A DNA stretch of 64,000 bases, from the NCBI GenBank assembly GCA_902525035.1, contig CABZFN010000007.1:1-64000 (forward strand), written 5' to 3'. The stretch is from an uncultured Alphaproteobacteria bacterium. GTDB taxonomy: Bacteria > Pseudomonadota > Alphaproteobacteria > HIMB59 > GCA-002718135. A model generated the notes under the pieces. The model ran no database searches and had not been told where the DNA came from. It worked only from the letters and a program-made list of their open reading frames with translations. The position numbers and the translations under genes were made by a program. This document shows positions 19,221-27,943 of the stretch, piece after piece (the first letter of the stretch is position 1; each line of letters begins with the position of its first letter).

Positions 19221-20493
19221 AATAACGAATATAAAAGCAAGACAAATAATTGATAGTAGGGGAAATCCTACTGTTGAATGCGACATAGAGTTTGAAAATT
19301 CTACGTTTGGAAGAGCTGCTGTTCCAAGTGGAGCTTCTACTGGAGTGCATGAGGCTTTAGAATTGCGAGATAATGATAAATCCAAATATAAAGGTAAAGG
19401 AGTTTTGAAAGCAGTAGGAAATATTAATGATACAATTTTTAATGAACTGGTTGGCAAATCATTTGAAGATATTTCTTCTTTTGATGATTTTTTATTACAA
19501 CTTGATGGTACTGAAAATAAATCTAACCTAGGTGCAAATGCAACTCTTGCCGCAAGTTTAGCTTTTGCAAAATGTTTAGCATCTTCAGAAGGTCATGAAT
19601 TATATTCTTTTCTTGGTAAAGAACATACAGTGAGTCTCCCAGTTCCAATGATGAACATTATTAATGGTGGCTCACATGCAGATAACGATGTTGATATTCA
19701 AGAATTTATGGTTGCTCCTATTGGTGCAAATAATTTTTCAGATGCACTTCAATATGGTTGTGAAATATTTCATTCATTAAAGTCACTTTTAAAATCAAAA
19801 GGGTTAAATACAAATGTTGGTGATGAAGGTGGATTTGCCCCTAACATAAATAGTTCTAGTGAAGTCATAGAAACTATTTTGAAATCAGTGGAGGATGCAG
19901 GTTTTAAACCTGGAAAAGATATTTATCTTTCACTTGATGTTGCATCAACTGAATTTTACAAAAATAATAAATATGATTTACAAGGAGAAAAAATTGTTTT
20001 GTCTTCAGATGAGATGATAAAATATTTAGAGAAATTGGTAAATGCATATCCAATTTATTCTATTGAAGATGGAATGTCAGAAGATGATTGGGATGGTTGG
20101 TCTAATTTAACATCAACAATAGGAAAAAAAGTTCAGTTAGTTGGTGATGATTTATTTGTTACAAATAAAAAAAGATTACAAAAAGGTATTTCAGAGGGTG
20201 CAGGTAACTCTATTTTAGTTAAGGTAAATCAAATAGGAACTCTAAAAGAAACTCTAGAGTCGATTATATTAGCTAAAGAAAATAATTTCACTACTATAAT
20301 TTCACATCGTTCTGGTGAAACTGAAGATACGACGATTGCTGATTTATCAGTTGGTGTTTCAGCAGGTCAAATTAAAACAGGATCATTATCTAGAACTGAT
20401 AGAACTGCAAAATACAATCAATTATTAAGAATTGAAGAAGCATTAAAAAGCAAGGCAAAGTATGCTGGTTCTTCTATCTTAAATAATAATTGA
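19213..20493 (+). CDS. eno: Enolase
   Basis: Enolase converts 2-phosphoglycerate to phosphoenolpyruvate. The 426-residue protein includes [17 protein letters not shown], the [19 protein letters not shown] loop, [10 protein letters not shown], the metal ligands in [24 protein letters not shown] and VGDDLFVTN, and the catalytic Lys in [11 protein letters not shown]. The [15 protein letters not shown] signature is also present. It sits between kdsA and ftsB, the usual alphaproteobacterial arrangement. Confidence 0.98.
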   Translation: MPKITNIKARQIIDSRGNPTVECDIEFENSTFGRAAVPSGASTGVHEALELRDNDKSKYKGKGVLKAVGNINDTIFNELVGKSFEDISSFDDFLLQLDGTENKSNLGANATLAASLAFAKCLASSEGHELYSFLGKEHTVSLPVPMMNIINGGSHADNDVDIQEFMVAPIGANNFSDALQYGCEIFHSLKSLLKSKGLNTNVGDEGGFAPNINSSSEVIETILKSVEDAGFKPGKDIYLSLDVASTEFYKNNKYDLQGEKIVLSSDEMIKYLEKLVNAYPIYSIEDGMSEDDWDGWSNLTSTIGKKVQLVGDDLFVTNKKRLQKGISEGAGNSILVKVNQIGTLKETLESIILAKENNFTTIISHRSGETEDTTIADLSVGVSAGQIKTGSLSRTDRTAKYNQLLRIEEALKSKAKYAGSSILNNN

Positions 20494-20528
20494 CAATCTC
20501 GAACTTAAATATGGTATTTGTATAGAAA

Positions 20529-20840
20529 ATGAACAAATCATTAGTTTTAAAAAATAAATTTTATTTTTATTTGTCGTTTTTATTTACTTTTTTTCTATTT
20601 GTTTATCTACTTTATTTTCTTATAAATGGTGAGAGGGGGTTGCTGAAATATTTCAGCCTTAAAAATCTTAATGCTAATTACAATGAAGAATATATGTCAT
20701 TAAAAAAAGAAAATGCATTTTACCTAGATAGAATTAAAAGATTACAACCAAATACTATAGATTTGGACTATTTAGATGAGACATTTAGGAAAGTTACAGG
20801 ATTTACTTCGGAAAACGAAACAGTTATAATTATAGAGTAA
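20529..20840 (+). CDS. ftsB: FtsB/DivIC-like septum formation protein
   Basis: This 103-residue bitopic protein resembles FtsB, which forms the FtsQLB complex at the division site. A single transmembrane helix occupies residues about 12-32. It is followed by the family motif NGERGLLKYFSLKNLN and a short coiled coil (EEYMSLKKENAFYLDRIKRL). The C-terminal segment LDYLDETFRKVTGF matches the globular end of FtsB. Sequence identity in this family is low, but the eno-ftsB-pdhA position is strongly conserved in alphaproteobacteria. Confidence 0.88.
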   Translation: MNKSLVLKNKFYFYLSFLFTFFLFVYLLYFLINGERGLLKYFSLKNLNANYNEEYMSLKKENAFYLDRIKRLQPNTIDLDYLDETFRKVTGFTSENETVIIIE

Positions 20841-20850
20841 ATTGATTTAT

Positions 20851-20877
20851 TTGACAAAAAATCACCCTAATTATAAT
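20851..20877 (+). promoter_or_regulatory. Candidate sigma-70 promoter for the pdh-lipA operon
   Basis: A perfect TTGACA and a perfect TATAAT lie in the 50-base gap between ftsB and pdhA, separated by 15 bases. This is shorter than the usual 16-18, although a less perfect TAATTA gives 17. The transcript would start only a few bases before the pdhA ATG, so the leader would be very short. The match to both boxes in a gap this small makes it a good candidate. Confidence 0.5.
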
Positions 20878-20890
20878 TAAAGATTATCTT

Positions 20891-21853
20891 ATGAAAAAAC
20901 TTCAAAAAGCAGATTACATTAAAATGTATTCTTTTATGCTCAAAATTAGAAGATTTGAGGAAAGAGCTGCTCAGCTTTACGGTATGGGCAAAATAGGTGG
21001 TTTTTGTCATTTGTATATTGGTCAAGAGGCTGTTGTTGTTGGTATATTAATGACAATTGATAAAAATGATTCAGTTGTAACAACTTACAGAGATCATGGC
21101 CACATGATTGCTAGAGGACTAGATCCTAAACGAATTATGGCAGAGTTAACAGGTAGAGAAGATGGTTATTCGGCTGGTAAAGGTGGTTCAATGCATATGT
21201 TTTCAAAGGAAAATAATTTTTACGGTGGGCATGGTATTGTAGGAGCTCAAGTACCAATTGGGACGGGTATAGCATTCACACATAAATATAATGGAGAAAA
21301 CAATATATGCAGAACATATATTGGTGACGGAGCAATGAATAATGGACAAGTTTTTGAAGCATTTAATTTAGCAGCTTTATGGAAGCTTCCCGTTTTATAC
21401 ATTATTGAAAATAATAAATATGGAATGGGCACATCTGTAGATAGAGCGGCAGCCGGATTAGATTTATATAAAAGAGGTGAGGCATTTGGTATTCCTGGCG
21501 AGAAGGTAGATGGAATGAATGTATTTTCAGTTATAGAAGCAGCAGATAAAGCTGGTAAATATGTTAGAGAAGGTAATGGGCCTTATATTATTGAAGTACA
21601 GACATATCGATATAGAGGACATTCAATGTCAGATCCTGCAAAATATAGAACGAAAGAAGAGTTAGATAACTATAAGCAAACTGATCCTATTGAAATAGTT
21701 AAAGCTGAAATATTAAAGAAAAAAATTGCAACTAATGATGAAATAGAAAAAATTAATAAAGACACTTTAGAAGAAATAAAGAATGCCGCTGAATTTGCAA
21801 TTAATAGTCCTTTTCCAAAGGACAGTGAGCTTTATACGGACGTTTACTTATAA
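20891..21853 (+). CDS. pdhA: Pyruvate dehydrogenase E1 component, alpha subunit
   Basis: PdhA and PdhB form the thiamine-diphosphate E1 of pyruvate dehydrogenase, which decarboxylates pyruvate and acetylates the E2 lipoyl group. The 320-residue protein shows the ThDP motif TYIGDGAMNNGQVFEAFNLA ending near IIENNKYGMGT, GGKGGSMHMFSKENNFYGGH and the regulatory-loop region YRYRGHSMSDPAKYR. It is three bases from pdhB. The heteromeric alpha/beta E1 is the alphaproteobacterial type, unlike the single-chain AceE of enterics. Confidence 0.97.
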   Translation: MKKLQKADYIKMYSFMLKIRRFEERAAQLYGMGKIGGFCHLYIGQEAVVVGILMTIDKNDSVVTTYRDHGHMIARGLDPKRIMAELTGREDGYSAGKGGSMHMFSKENNFYGGHGIVGAQVPIGTGIAFTHKYNGENNICRTYIGDGAMNNGQVFEAFNLAALWKLPVLYIIENNKYGMGTSVDRAAAGLDLYKRGEAFGIPGEKVDGMNVFSVIEAADKAGKYVREGNGPYIIEVQTYRYRGHSMSDPAKYRTKEELDNYKQTDPIEIVKAEILKKKIATNDEIEKINKDTLEEIKNAAEFAINSPFPKDSELYTDVYL

Positions 21854-21856
21854 ATT

Positions 21857-23236
21857 ATGAGCACAGAAATTTTAATGCCTGCATTATCTCCAACAATGAC
21901 AGAGGGGAATCTGTCTAAATGGTTAATTAAAAAAGGGGATACTGTTAAAGCTGGTGATTTGATTGCTGAAATTGAAACTGACAAAGCAACAATGGAAGTA
22001 GAAGCAGTAGATGAAGGCGTTGTTCTTGATCTTTTATTTAAAGAAGGAGAAGCCAATATTCCTGTAAATAAAGCTATAGCTATTATTGGCGATCCAAATG
22101 AAAAAGATCAAGTTAAAAAAGAAACTCCAGCTGAAAAAGTTATTGAAGAAAAGAAAATTCAAACAAATATTGAGAAAAAAATAGAGAATAAGAAAGATGA
22201 TATAATTGATACACCATCACCTAAAATAGATCAGGATACAATTTTAAGTTCAGAAGAAATTACTATGCGTCAAGCCCTAAGAGATACAATGGCTGAAGAA
22301 ATGAGAAAAGATAATAAAGTTTTCATACTTGGAGAGGAAGTAGCTGAGTATCAAGGTGCTTATAAAGTAACGCAAGATCTTCTTCAAGAATTTGGTAAAG
22401 AAAGAGTATTAGATACTCCTATTTCCGAACATGGATTTACAGGATTAGCAGTTGGTGCAGCATTTAAGGGATTGAGACCAATCTTAGAATTCATGACTTT
22501 TAATTTTTCTATGCAAGCAATAGATCAAATTATAAATTCAGCTGCAAAAACACTTTACATGTCTGGAGGACAAATTAATTGTCCTATTGTTTTCAGAGGA
22601 CCTAATGGTGCTGCGGCCCAAGTTGCCGCACAACATAGTCAGGATTTCTCTTCCTGGTATTCTCAGGTTCCAGGTTTAAAAGTTATTGCACCATCTACTC
22701 CATATAATGCAAAAGGTTTGTTGCGTTCTGCAATATCAGATCCAAATCCCGTGATTTTTCTAGAAAATGAAATTCTTTATGGATTAAAAGGTCCTGTTAA
22801 CAATGATGTTAACTTCTCAATACCTATAGGAAAAGCAAATATTGAAAAAGAAGGAAAAGATTTAACAATTGTAACTTATTCTATAATGTTACAAAAATCG
22901 AAAGAAGCGGCATTAAGACTAAAAGAGGAATACAATTTAGATGCAGAAATTATTGATTTACAAACTTTAAGACCTTTGGATACGGAAACAATATTAAATT
23001 CAGTTAAAAAAACTAATAGACTAATCACTGTTGAAGAGTCTTGGCCATTTGGTAGTGTTGGTTCTGAAATTGCAAATATTGTTCAAAGAGATGCATTTGA
23101 TTATTTAGACTCACCAGTTATAAAAGTTAATAGCGCTAATGTTCCAATGCCATACTCATTAAGTTTAGAAAAGTTATACCTTCCTCAAATTGATGATATT
23201 ATGAATGCTGCAAAAAAAGTAAGCTATATAAAATAA
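21857..23236 (+). CDS. pdhB: Pyruvate dehydrogenase E1 beta subunit with N-terminal lipoyl domain
   Basis: The 459-residue protein begins with a lipoyl domain (residues about 1-80; the lipoylated Lys is in [17 protein letters not shown]). An Ala/Glu/Lys-rich linker of about 50 residues follows, then the E1-beta transketolase-like domain ([45 protein letters not shown]). Lipoyl domains fused to E1-beta are known in alphaproteobacteria. The lipoyl segment is nearly identical to that of pdhC, also at the DNA level, suggesting duplication or gene conversion. It ends immediately before the pdhC start codon. Confidence 0.97.
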   Translation: MSTEILMPALSPTMTEGNLSKWLIKKGDTVKAGDLIAEIETDKATMEVEAVDEGVVLDLLFKEGEANIPVNKAIAIIGDPNEKDQVKKETPAEKVIEEKKIQTNIEKKIENKKDDIIDTPSPKIDQDTILSSEEITMRQALRDTMAEEMRKDNKVFILGEEVAEYQGAYKVTQDLLQEFGKERVLDTPISEHGFTGLAVGAAFKGLRPILEFMTFNFSMQAIDQIINSAAKTLYMSGGQINCPIVFRGPNGAAAQVAAQHSQDFSSWYSQVPGLKVIAPSTPYNAKGLLRSAISDPNPVIFLENEILYGLKGPVNNDVNFSIPIGKANIEKEGKDLTIVTYSIMLQKSKEAALRLKEEYNLDAEIIDLQTLRPLDTETILNSVKKTNRLITVEESWPFGSVGSEIANIVQRDAFDYLDSPVIKVNSANVPMPYSLSLEKLYLPQIDDIMNAAKKVSYIK

Positions 23237-24466
23237 ATGGCCATTAAAGTTTTAATGCCTGCATTATCTCCTACAATGTCAGAGGGTGTTATTAATAAGT
23301 GGTTAGTTAATATTGGTGATACTGTTTCAGCTGGAGATATATTAGCAGAAATTGAAACAGATAAAGCAACAATGGAAGTTGAGGCAGTTGATGAGGGAGA
23401 AATTACACATTTAATTGATACAACACCAGATAAACACATTGCTGTTAATTCTGTCATTGCTTTAATCAATGGTAGCAAAGATGAAAGATTAGAAGATTAT
23501 AATAATAAAGATCAAATTTTAAGTAGTGATGAAAAAAATGAAGCTTCAGTTGAAACTCAAACAAATATTGAAGTAGATAAAAATCAAATAATAGAAATAA
23601 GTAAAGATTCAAACACTAATCAAAATGCAAATTATGCTTCACCCTTTGTTAAAAAATTCTCTAAAGATAATAATATTGATCTAACTCTTATTAAAGGTTC
23701 TGGCCCTGATGGCAGGATAATAAAAAAAGATATTCAAAATTTTGAACAACAAATTAATGATGAAAATATTTCTGTACTTGAGCCTTCTAGTATTAGAAAA
23801 ATAATTGCTGAAAGAACAACACAAACAAAAAATGAGGTTCCACATTTTTATCTTACAATTGAAACAAAAATGGATAAGCTAATAAATTTAAGAAAAAAAA
23901 TTAATTTAAATAGTGATTTCAAAATCTCTTTTAATGACCTTATTGTTAAAGCATGCGCAATGGCAATAGCTAAAAATCCAGAAACAAATATATCTTGGGT
24001 GAATGGTAAAATTCATCAATATAAAAATATCGATATTGCTATAGCTGTAGCGTTAAATGAAGGATTGATTACACCTATTGTAAAAGAAGCAGATAAAAAA
24101 GGATTAACTGAAATCTCAACAGAAATTAAATCACTAGTAAAAAAAGCTAATCAAAATAAATTATTACCAGAAGAGTATATTGGAGGATCTATAACTATCT
24201 CAAATTTAGGCATGTTTGGAATTACAGAATTTCAAGCAATTATTAATCCACCACAATCAAGTATTATTGCAGTTGGATCTATAATTGAAAAACCCGTTGT
24301 TAACGCTGGAAGCATTGAAGTAGGGCATACAATGAAATCTACTATTTCAGCGGATCATAGATCATTAGATGGTGCAGTTGCGGCAAAATTACTCAAAGAT
24401 TTCAGCGATATTTTAGAGGACCCCTTTCAAATTTGGTTGAATAGCTTGGATATGGAAGTTATTTAG
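23237..24466 (+). CDS. pdhC: Dihydrolipoyl acetyltransferase, pyruvate dehydrogenase E2
   Basis: E2 is the core of the pyruvate dehydrogenase complex and transfers the acetyl group to CoA. The 409-residue protein has one lipoyl domain (Lys in [19 protein letters not shown]) and an acidic flexible linker. A peripheral subunit-binding domain follows ([19 protein letters not shown], then [13 protein letters not shown]). The catalytic domain ends in [18 protein letters not shown] with the active His. The gene for E3 (lpd) usually comes next in alphaproteobacteria but is absent, since lipA starts five bases later. Confidence 0.96.
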   Translation: MAIKVLMPALSPTMSEGVINKWLVNIGDTVSAGDILAEIETDKATMEVEAVDEGEITHLIDTTPDKHIAVNSVIALINGSKDERLEDYNNKDQILSSDEKNEASVETQTNIEVDKNQIIEISKDSNTNQNANYASPFVKKFSKDNNIDLTLIKGSGPDGRIIKKDIQNFEQQINDENISVLEPSSIRKIIAERTTQTKNEVPHFYLTIETKMDKLINLRKKINLNSDFKISFNDLIVKACAMAIAKNPETNISWVNGKIHQYKNIDIAIAVALNEGLITPIVKEADKKGLTEISTEIKSLVKKANQNKLLPEEYIGGSITISNLGMFGITEFQAIINPPQSSIIAVGSIIEKPVVNAGSIEVGHTMKSTISADHRSLDGAVAAKLLKDFSDILEDPFQIWLNSLDMEVI

Positions 24467-24471
24467 GAGGT

Positions 24472-25407
24472 ATGGCAGATTCAAGACATCCAGAAAAAGA
24501 TAAAAACAAAATAAATCCCATCCCAAAAAAACCTAATTGGATAAGAGTGAAAGCTCCAACTTCTAAATTTTTTAAAGAAACAAATAAGCTTTTAAAGGAT
24601 AAAAAAATAGTTACTGTATGTGAAGAAGCTGCTTGTCCTAATATTGCTGAATGTTGGCAAAAAAAACATGCTACCTTTATGATCTTAGGGGATATTTGTA
24701 CTAGAGCCTGTGCATTTTGTAATATCAAAACAGGTAAACCTCAATTTATTGACCATGGTGAAGCAATTAGAATTGCTGAGTCAGTAAAACAATTAAATTT
24801 AGAACACGTTGTAATAACTAGTGTTGATAGAGATGATTTAATAGATGGAGGAGCAATGCATTTTATTAATGTGATTGATTCAATAAAATCTCTTAATCCA
24901 AATTGTACAATTGAAATTTTAACACCAGATTTTAAAAACAAGCCTGAAGCAATAGATATACTATCAAAAAATCTTCCAGATGTTTTTAATCATAATTTAG
25001 AAACGGTTCCAAGATTATACCCATCAATCCGACCGGGATCACGATACTTTACTAGTTTAAATTTACTAAGCCAAATAAAAGAAAAAAATCCAAATATATT
25101 TACTAAATCCGGTTTGATGGTTGGTCTTGGCGAGACAAAAGAAGAAGTTTATCAGGTAATGGATGATTTACGGGCAGCAGATGTAGATTTTATTACAATT
25201 GGTCAATATTTACCTCCCACTCCTAAGCATGCTAAATTAGAAAAATTTATTACTCCAAAGGAATTCGAGAATTATAAAAAAATGGCCTATGCAAAAGGCT
25301 TCTTAATGGCAGCTTGCTCACCACTAACACGATCAAGCTATCACGCATCAGATGATTTTAAAATCATGCAAGAAAATAGGAAAAATAAACTTTATTTAAT
25401 TCAATGA
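24472..25407 (+). CDS. lipA: Lipoyl synthase
   Basis: LipA is a radical SAM enzyme that inserts two sulfurs into octanoyl groups on E2 and related proteins. The 311 residues contain the auxiliary-cluster motif [12 protein letters not shown], the radical SAM motif [10 protein letters not shown] and the C-terminal [10 protein letters not shown] with the conserved Ser. An AGGAGG lies on the pdhC stop codon but only one base from the ATG, closer than usual, and no later ATG is plausible. Its position after pdhABC fits its job of lipoylating their products. Confidence 0.97.
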   Translation: MADSRHPEKDKNKINPIPKKPNWIRVKAPTSKFFKETNKLLKDKKIVTVCEEAACPNIAECWQKKHATFMILGDICTRACAFCNIKTGKPQFIDHGEAIRIAESVKQLNLEHVVITSVDRDDLIDGGAMHFINVIDSIKSLNPNCTIEILTPDFKNKPEAIDILSKNLPDVFNHNLETVPRLYPSIRPGSRYFTSLNLLSQIKEKNPNIFTKSGLMVGLGETKEEVYQVMDDLRAADVDFITIGQYLPPTPKHAKLEKFITPKEFENYKKMAYAKGFLMAACSPLTRSSYHASDDFKIMQENRKNKLYLIQ

Positions 25408-25841
25408 AATCATCAAATAGGGAGGAAATTGTCGATCACGACGCTAAAGGGCTTTTTGATATAGTATTAGATATTGAGAGTTATCCATATTTTATTCCAT
25501 GGTGTTCAGCAATGAGAATTCATTCAAAAAACAAAAATGAAATATATGCTGATATGGTGGTATGGTATAAATATTTTATGCCTCAAACTTTTGGATCACA
25601 TGTTACTTTTGATAAAAAAAGACTTTCAATTACTACAACTTATATTGAAGGACCTTTAAAAGATTTAAAAACTAGTTGGGTTTTTGAATCACTAAAAAAA
25701 AATCAAACACTAATACATTTTAATGTTGAATTTGAATTTAAACGTTTTTTCCATCAAAAAATCGCTGAAGCATTTTTTCCATTGATTGAAAATAAAATGA
25801 TTGAATCATTTAAAGTACGAGCTGATGAAATTTTAGAATAA
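25404..25841 (+). CDS. COQ10/RatA-like START-domain protein
   Basis: This 145-residue protein belongs to the polyketide-cyclase/START family related to COQ10, thought to bind ubiquinone or assist its use in the respiratory chain. Typical features are [19 protein letters not shown] near the N-terminus, [19 protein letters not shown] in the middle and a C-terminal helix ending [10 protein letters not shown]. It overlaps lipA by four bases, a conserved alphaproteobacterial pairing. RatA toxin function in E. coli is a different reading of the same family; the lipA context favours the COQ10-like role. Confidence 0.88.
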   Translation: MKSSNREEIVDHDAKGLFDIVLDIESYPYFIPWCSAMRIHSKNKNEIYADMVVWYKYFMPQTFGSHVTFDKKRLSITTTYIEGPLKDLKTSWVFESLKKNQTLIHFNVEFEFKRFFHQKIAEAFFPLIENKMIESFKVRADEILE

Positions 25842-26297
25842 TTGATTAATTTTATTAAAAATAAAATCTCTAGTTTTTCTCTGTATCTCTGATCTTTTTC
25901 CTTTAAAAATTTTTTTGAAAATGTAATTTTTTTTATTAACCTTAATTCCTATATATACCAATCCTACCGGTTTTGTCTTTGTCCCACCATTTGGACCTGC
26001 GATACCAGTTGTCGAAATACAAATTTTTGTTTTTTCATTTTTATATAATCCATTTATCATATCTTCGGCAACTTCTTTACTTACAGCTCCAAATTTAGAG
26101 AGATTATTTTTTGAAACAGATAAATATTTATATTTAGCTTTGTTTGAATAAGTAATAATTCCATATGAAAAAATTTTAGAAACTCCACTATATTTTGTGA
26201 TAGTGTTTGCTATTAGTCCACCTGTACATGACTCTGCAACAGAAATTGAGATATTTTTTTTTATTAATTTATCTATAATTTTTTTAATAATAGGCAT
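25833..26297 (-). CDS. pncC: Nicotinamide-nucleotide amidohydrolase PncC (CinA C-terminal domain)
   Basis: This 154-residue protein equals the C-terminal domain of CinA. It deamidates nicotinamide mononucleotide to nicotinic acid mononucleotide, recycling NAD breakdown products. Motifs are VAESCTGGLIANTITKYSGV near the N-terminus and STTGIAGPNGGTKTKPVGLV in the second half. The N-terminal MoCF domain of full-length CinA is not present. It overlaps the convergent upstream gene by nine bases at its 3' end and pgpA by 14 bases at its 5' end. Confidence 0.93.
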   Translation of the reverse strand: MPIIKKIIDKLIKKNISISVAESCTGGLIANTITKYSGVSKIFSYGIITYSNKAKYKYLSVSKNNLSKFGAVSKEVAEDMINGLYKNEKTKICISTTGIAGPNGGTKTKPVGLVYIGIKVNKKNYIFKKIFKGKRSEIQRKTRDFIFNKINQLF

Positions 26298-26760
26298 TTA
26301 AAATATAAAGAATAATTATTGTATATATTCCTGCTATTAAATCATCAAAAATTACACCAAAAGCTGTTTTAAGTTTCTTATCTACTATGTTAGCTGGAAA
26401 AATTTTCAATATATCAAAAAAACGAAATAAAATAAAAATTAATATCATTGTGACATAGGGGTTTATTATTTTAATTTGATTATAAAAAATTAAAATTAAG
26501 TATATTCCTAAGAATTCATCAATAACTATTATTTTTGAGTCATGTGATTGAGTTTGTGAAGAAAATTTATTAATAAAAAATAATGATAGTAAAAAAATTA
26601 TAATAAAAAAAGCAACAAATATTTCTAAAGAAACGATTTTGTATTCAACAACAGGAAATAAAATAATTATAGATAAAAAAGATGCAAAAGTTCCTGGTGG
26701 TATTAATTTAATATATCCAGCAAATGATAAAGATACAAAAAAATTAGCTAATTTTATCAT
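26284..26760 (-). CDS. pgpA: Phosphatidylglycerophosphatase A
   Basis: PgpA removes phosphate from phosphatidylglycerophosphate to give phosphatidylglycerol. The 158-residue membrane protein has the family N-terminal motif IKLIPPGTFASFLS, the acidic metal-binding stretch IVIDEFLGIYLIL and the C-terminal GVIFDDLIAGIYT. Three or more hydrophobic segments span the chain. It lies between ispDF and pncC with overlaps on both sides, a standard alphaproteobacterial triplet. Confidence 0.92.
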   Translation of the reverse strand: MIKLANFFVSLSFAGYIKLIPPGTFASFLSIIILFPVVEYKIVSLEIFVAFFIIIFLLSLFFINKFSSQTQSHDSKIIVIDEFLGIYLILIFYNQIKIINPYVTMILIFILFRFFDILKIFPANIVDKKLKTAFGVIFDDLIAGIYTIIILYILNAYY

Positions 26761-27883
26761 CTGTTATATGGACTATTGACTCAGCTGCAATTCCTTCACC
26801 ATTACCAATAAAACCAATCTTCTCATTTGTAGTTGCTTTAATAGACACAGAGCTATTTTTAATTTGAAGTAGTGTTGAAATATTTTTAATCATTTTTGAA
26901 ACATATTTATTAATTTTAGGTTTTTCAGCTATTATATTGATATCTAGATTTATTATGGAATAACCTTTTTCTTTAAGCTTATTTCTGCAAAAAATAATAA
27001 ATTTATATGAATCTGCATTTTTCCATTTTTTATCTGTGTTGGGAAAGTGATAACCTATATCTCTCATAGATAGTGCTCCAAAAATACTATCACAAATTGC
27101 ATGCAGTACAACATCTGCATCAGAATGACCAATCAATTTAGAGAAAGGAATTTTAATGCCTCCTAATTTTAATCCATTTTTGGTTTTTTTATCAATTTGA
27201 TGAATATCGTAACCAATACCATATTTTGTTATTGGCTTTCTATATAAATTAAATAATTCAATATCTTCTGGATAAGTAATTTTAATATTATTTTTCTCAC
27301 CCTTGATAAAATTTATTTTCATTTTTGATTTTTGCAATAATCCTGCATCATCATTAAATTCAAAATTTTTATATTTGATATGTTTTTTTAATATTAAATT
27401 ATAATTAAAACCCTGGGGCGTTTGTAAGTTAATTACTTTTGTTTCTAATTTACTGTTCTTTATTAATTGTCTGTCATTATATTCAACATATGGAATTGCA
27501 TTAGTATTTTTATCTAATTTAGAAATAATTTTTTTAACTAATCTATTACTACATAAAGGACGTGCAGCATCATGTATTAATACTTTCTTAATTTTAAATT
27601 TTTTTAAATTTTTTAGAGCATTAAATGAAGAAATTTGTCTAGTATTTCCAGGTTTAGAAAAAGTGATTTTTATTTTCTCAGAAATTAACTTATTATTGAA
27701 ATAAATATTTTGATATTTTTTATCTATCGAAATATTTATAATATCAAAATTTGATAAGTCTAAATTTGAAATTAAATAATTTAAAAAATTTGTATTCCCA
27801 ATTGTTAAGAATTGTTTGGGAATTTTTTGACCAAATCTCTTTCCTTTTCCACCAGCTAGAATTACAAGTGCATTTTTCATCAT
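26744..27883 (-). CDS. ispDF: Bifunctional IspD/IspF isoprenoid enzyme
   Basis: The 379-residue fusion catalyses two steps of the MEP isoprenoid pathway. The N-terminal IspD part (MEP cytidylyltransferase) shows LAGGKGKRFGQKIPKQFL, VLIHDAARPL and INLQTPQGFNYNLI. The C-terminal IspF part (MECDP synthase), from about residue 220, shows GYDIHQID, LIGHSDADVVLHAICDSI and SIKATTNEKIGFIGNGEGIA. The fusion is common in alphaproteobacteria. Two adjacent ATGs could start it. The divergent neighbour is ntrY across 60 bases; dusB and ntrBC, which often lie between, are absent. Confidence 0.96.
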   Translation of the reverse strand: MMKNALVILAGGKGKRFGQKIPKQFLTIGNTNFLNYLISNLDLSNFDIINISIDKKYQNIYFNNKLISEKIKITFSKPGNTRQISSFNALKNLKKFKIKKVLIHDAARPLCSNRLVKKIISKLDKNTNAIPYVEYNDRQLIKNSKLETKVINLQTPQGFNYNLILKKHIKYKNFEFNDDAGLLQKSKMKINFIKGEKNNIKITYPEDIELFNLYRKPITKYGIGYDIHQIDKKTKNGLKLGGIKIPFSKLIGHSDADVVLHAICDSIFGALSMRDIGYHFPNTDKKWKNADSYKFIIFCRNKLKEKGYSIINLDINIIAEKPKINKYVSKMIKNISTLLQIKNSSVSIKATTNEKIGFIGNGEGIAAESIVHITDDKIS

Positions 27884-27943
27884 TTTAATTTATAAATAAT
27901 ATTATTTTATAATCATTATTTGAAAAATTAACTAAAGTACACA

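Noticed and set aside
21844..22056. Antisense open frames over the lipoyl domains of pdhB and pdhC, similar to each other (also 23224-23478)
   Set aside because: Their likeness only mirrors the duplicated lipoyl coding sequence on the other strand.
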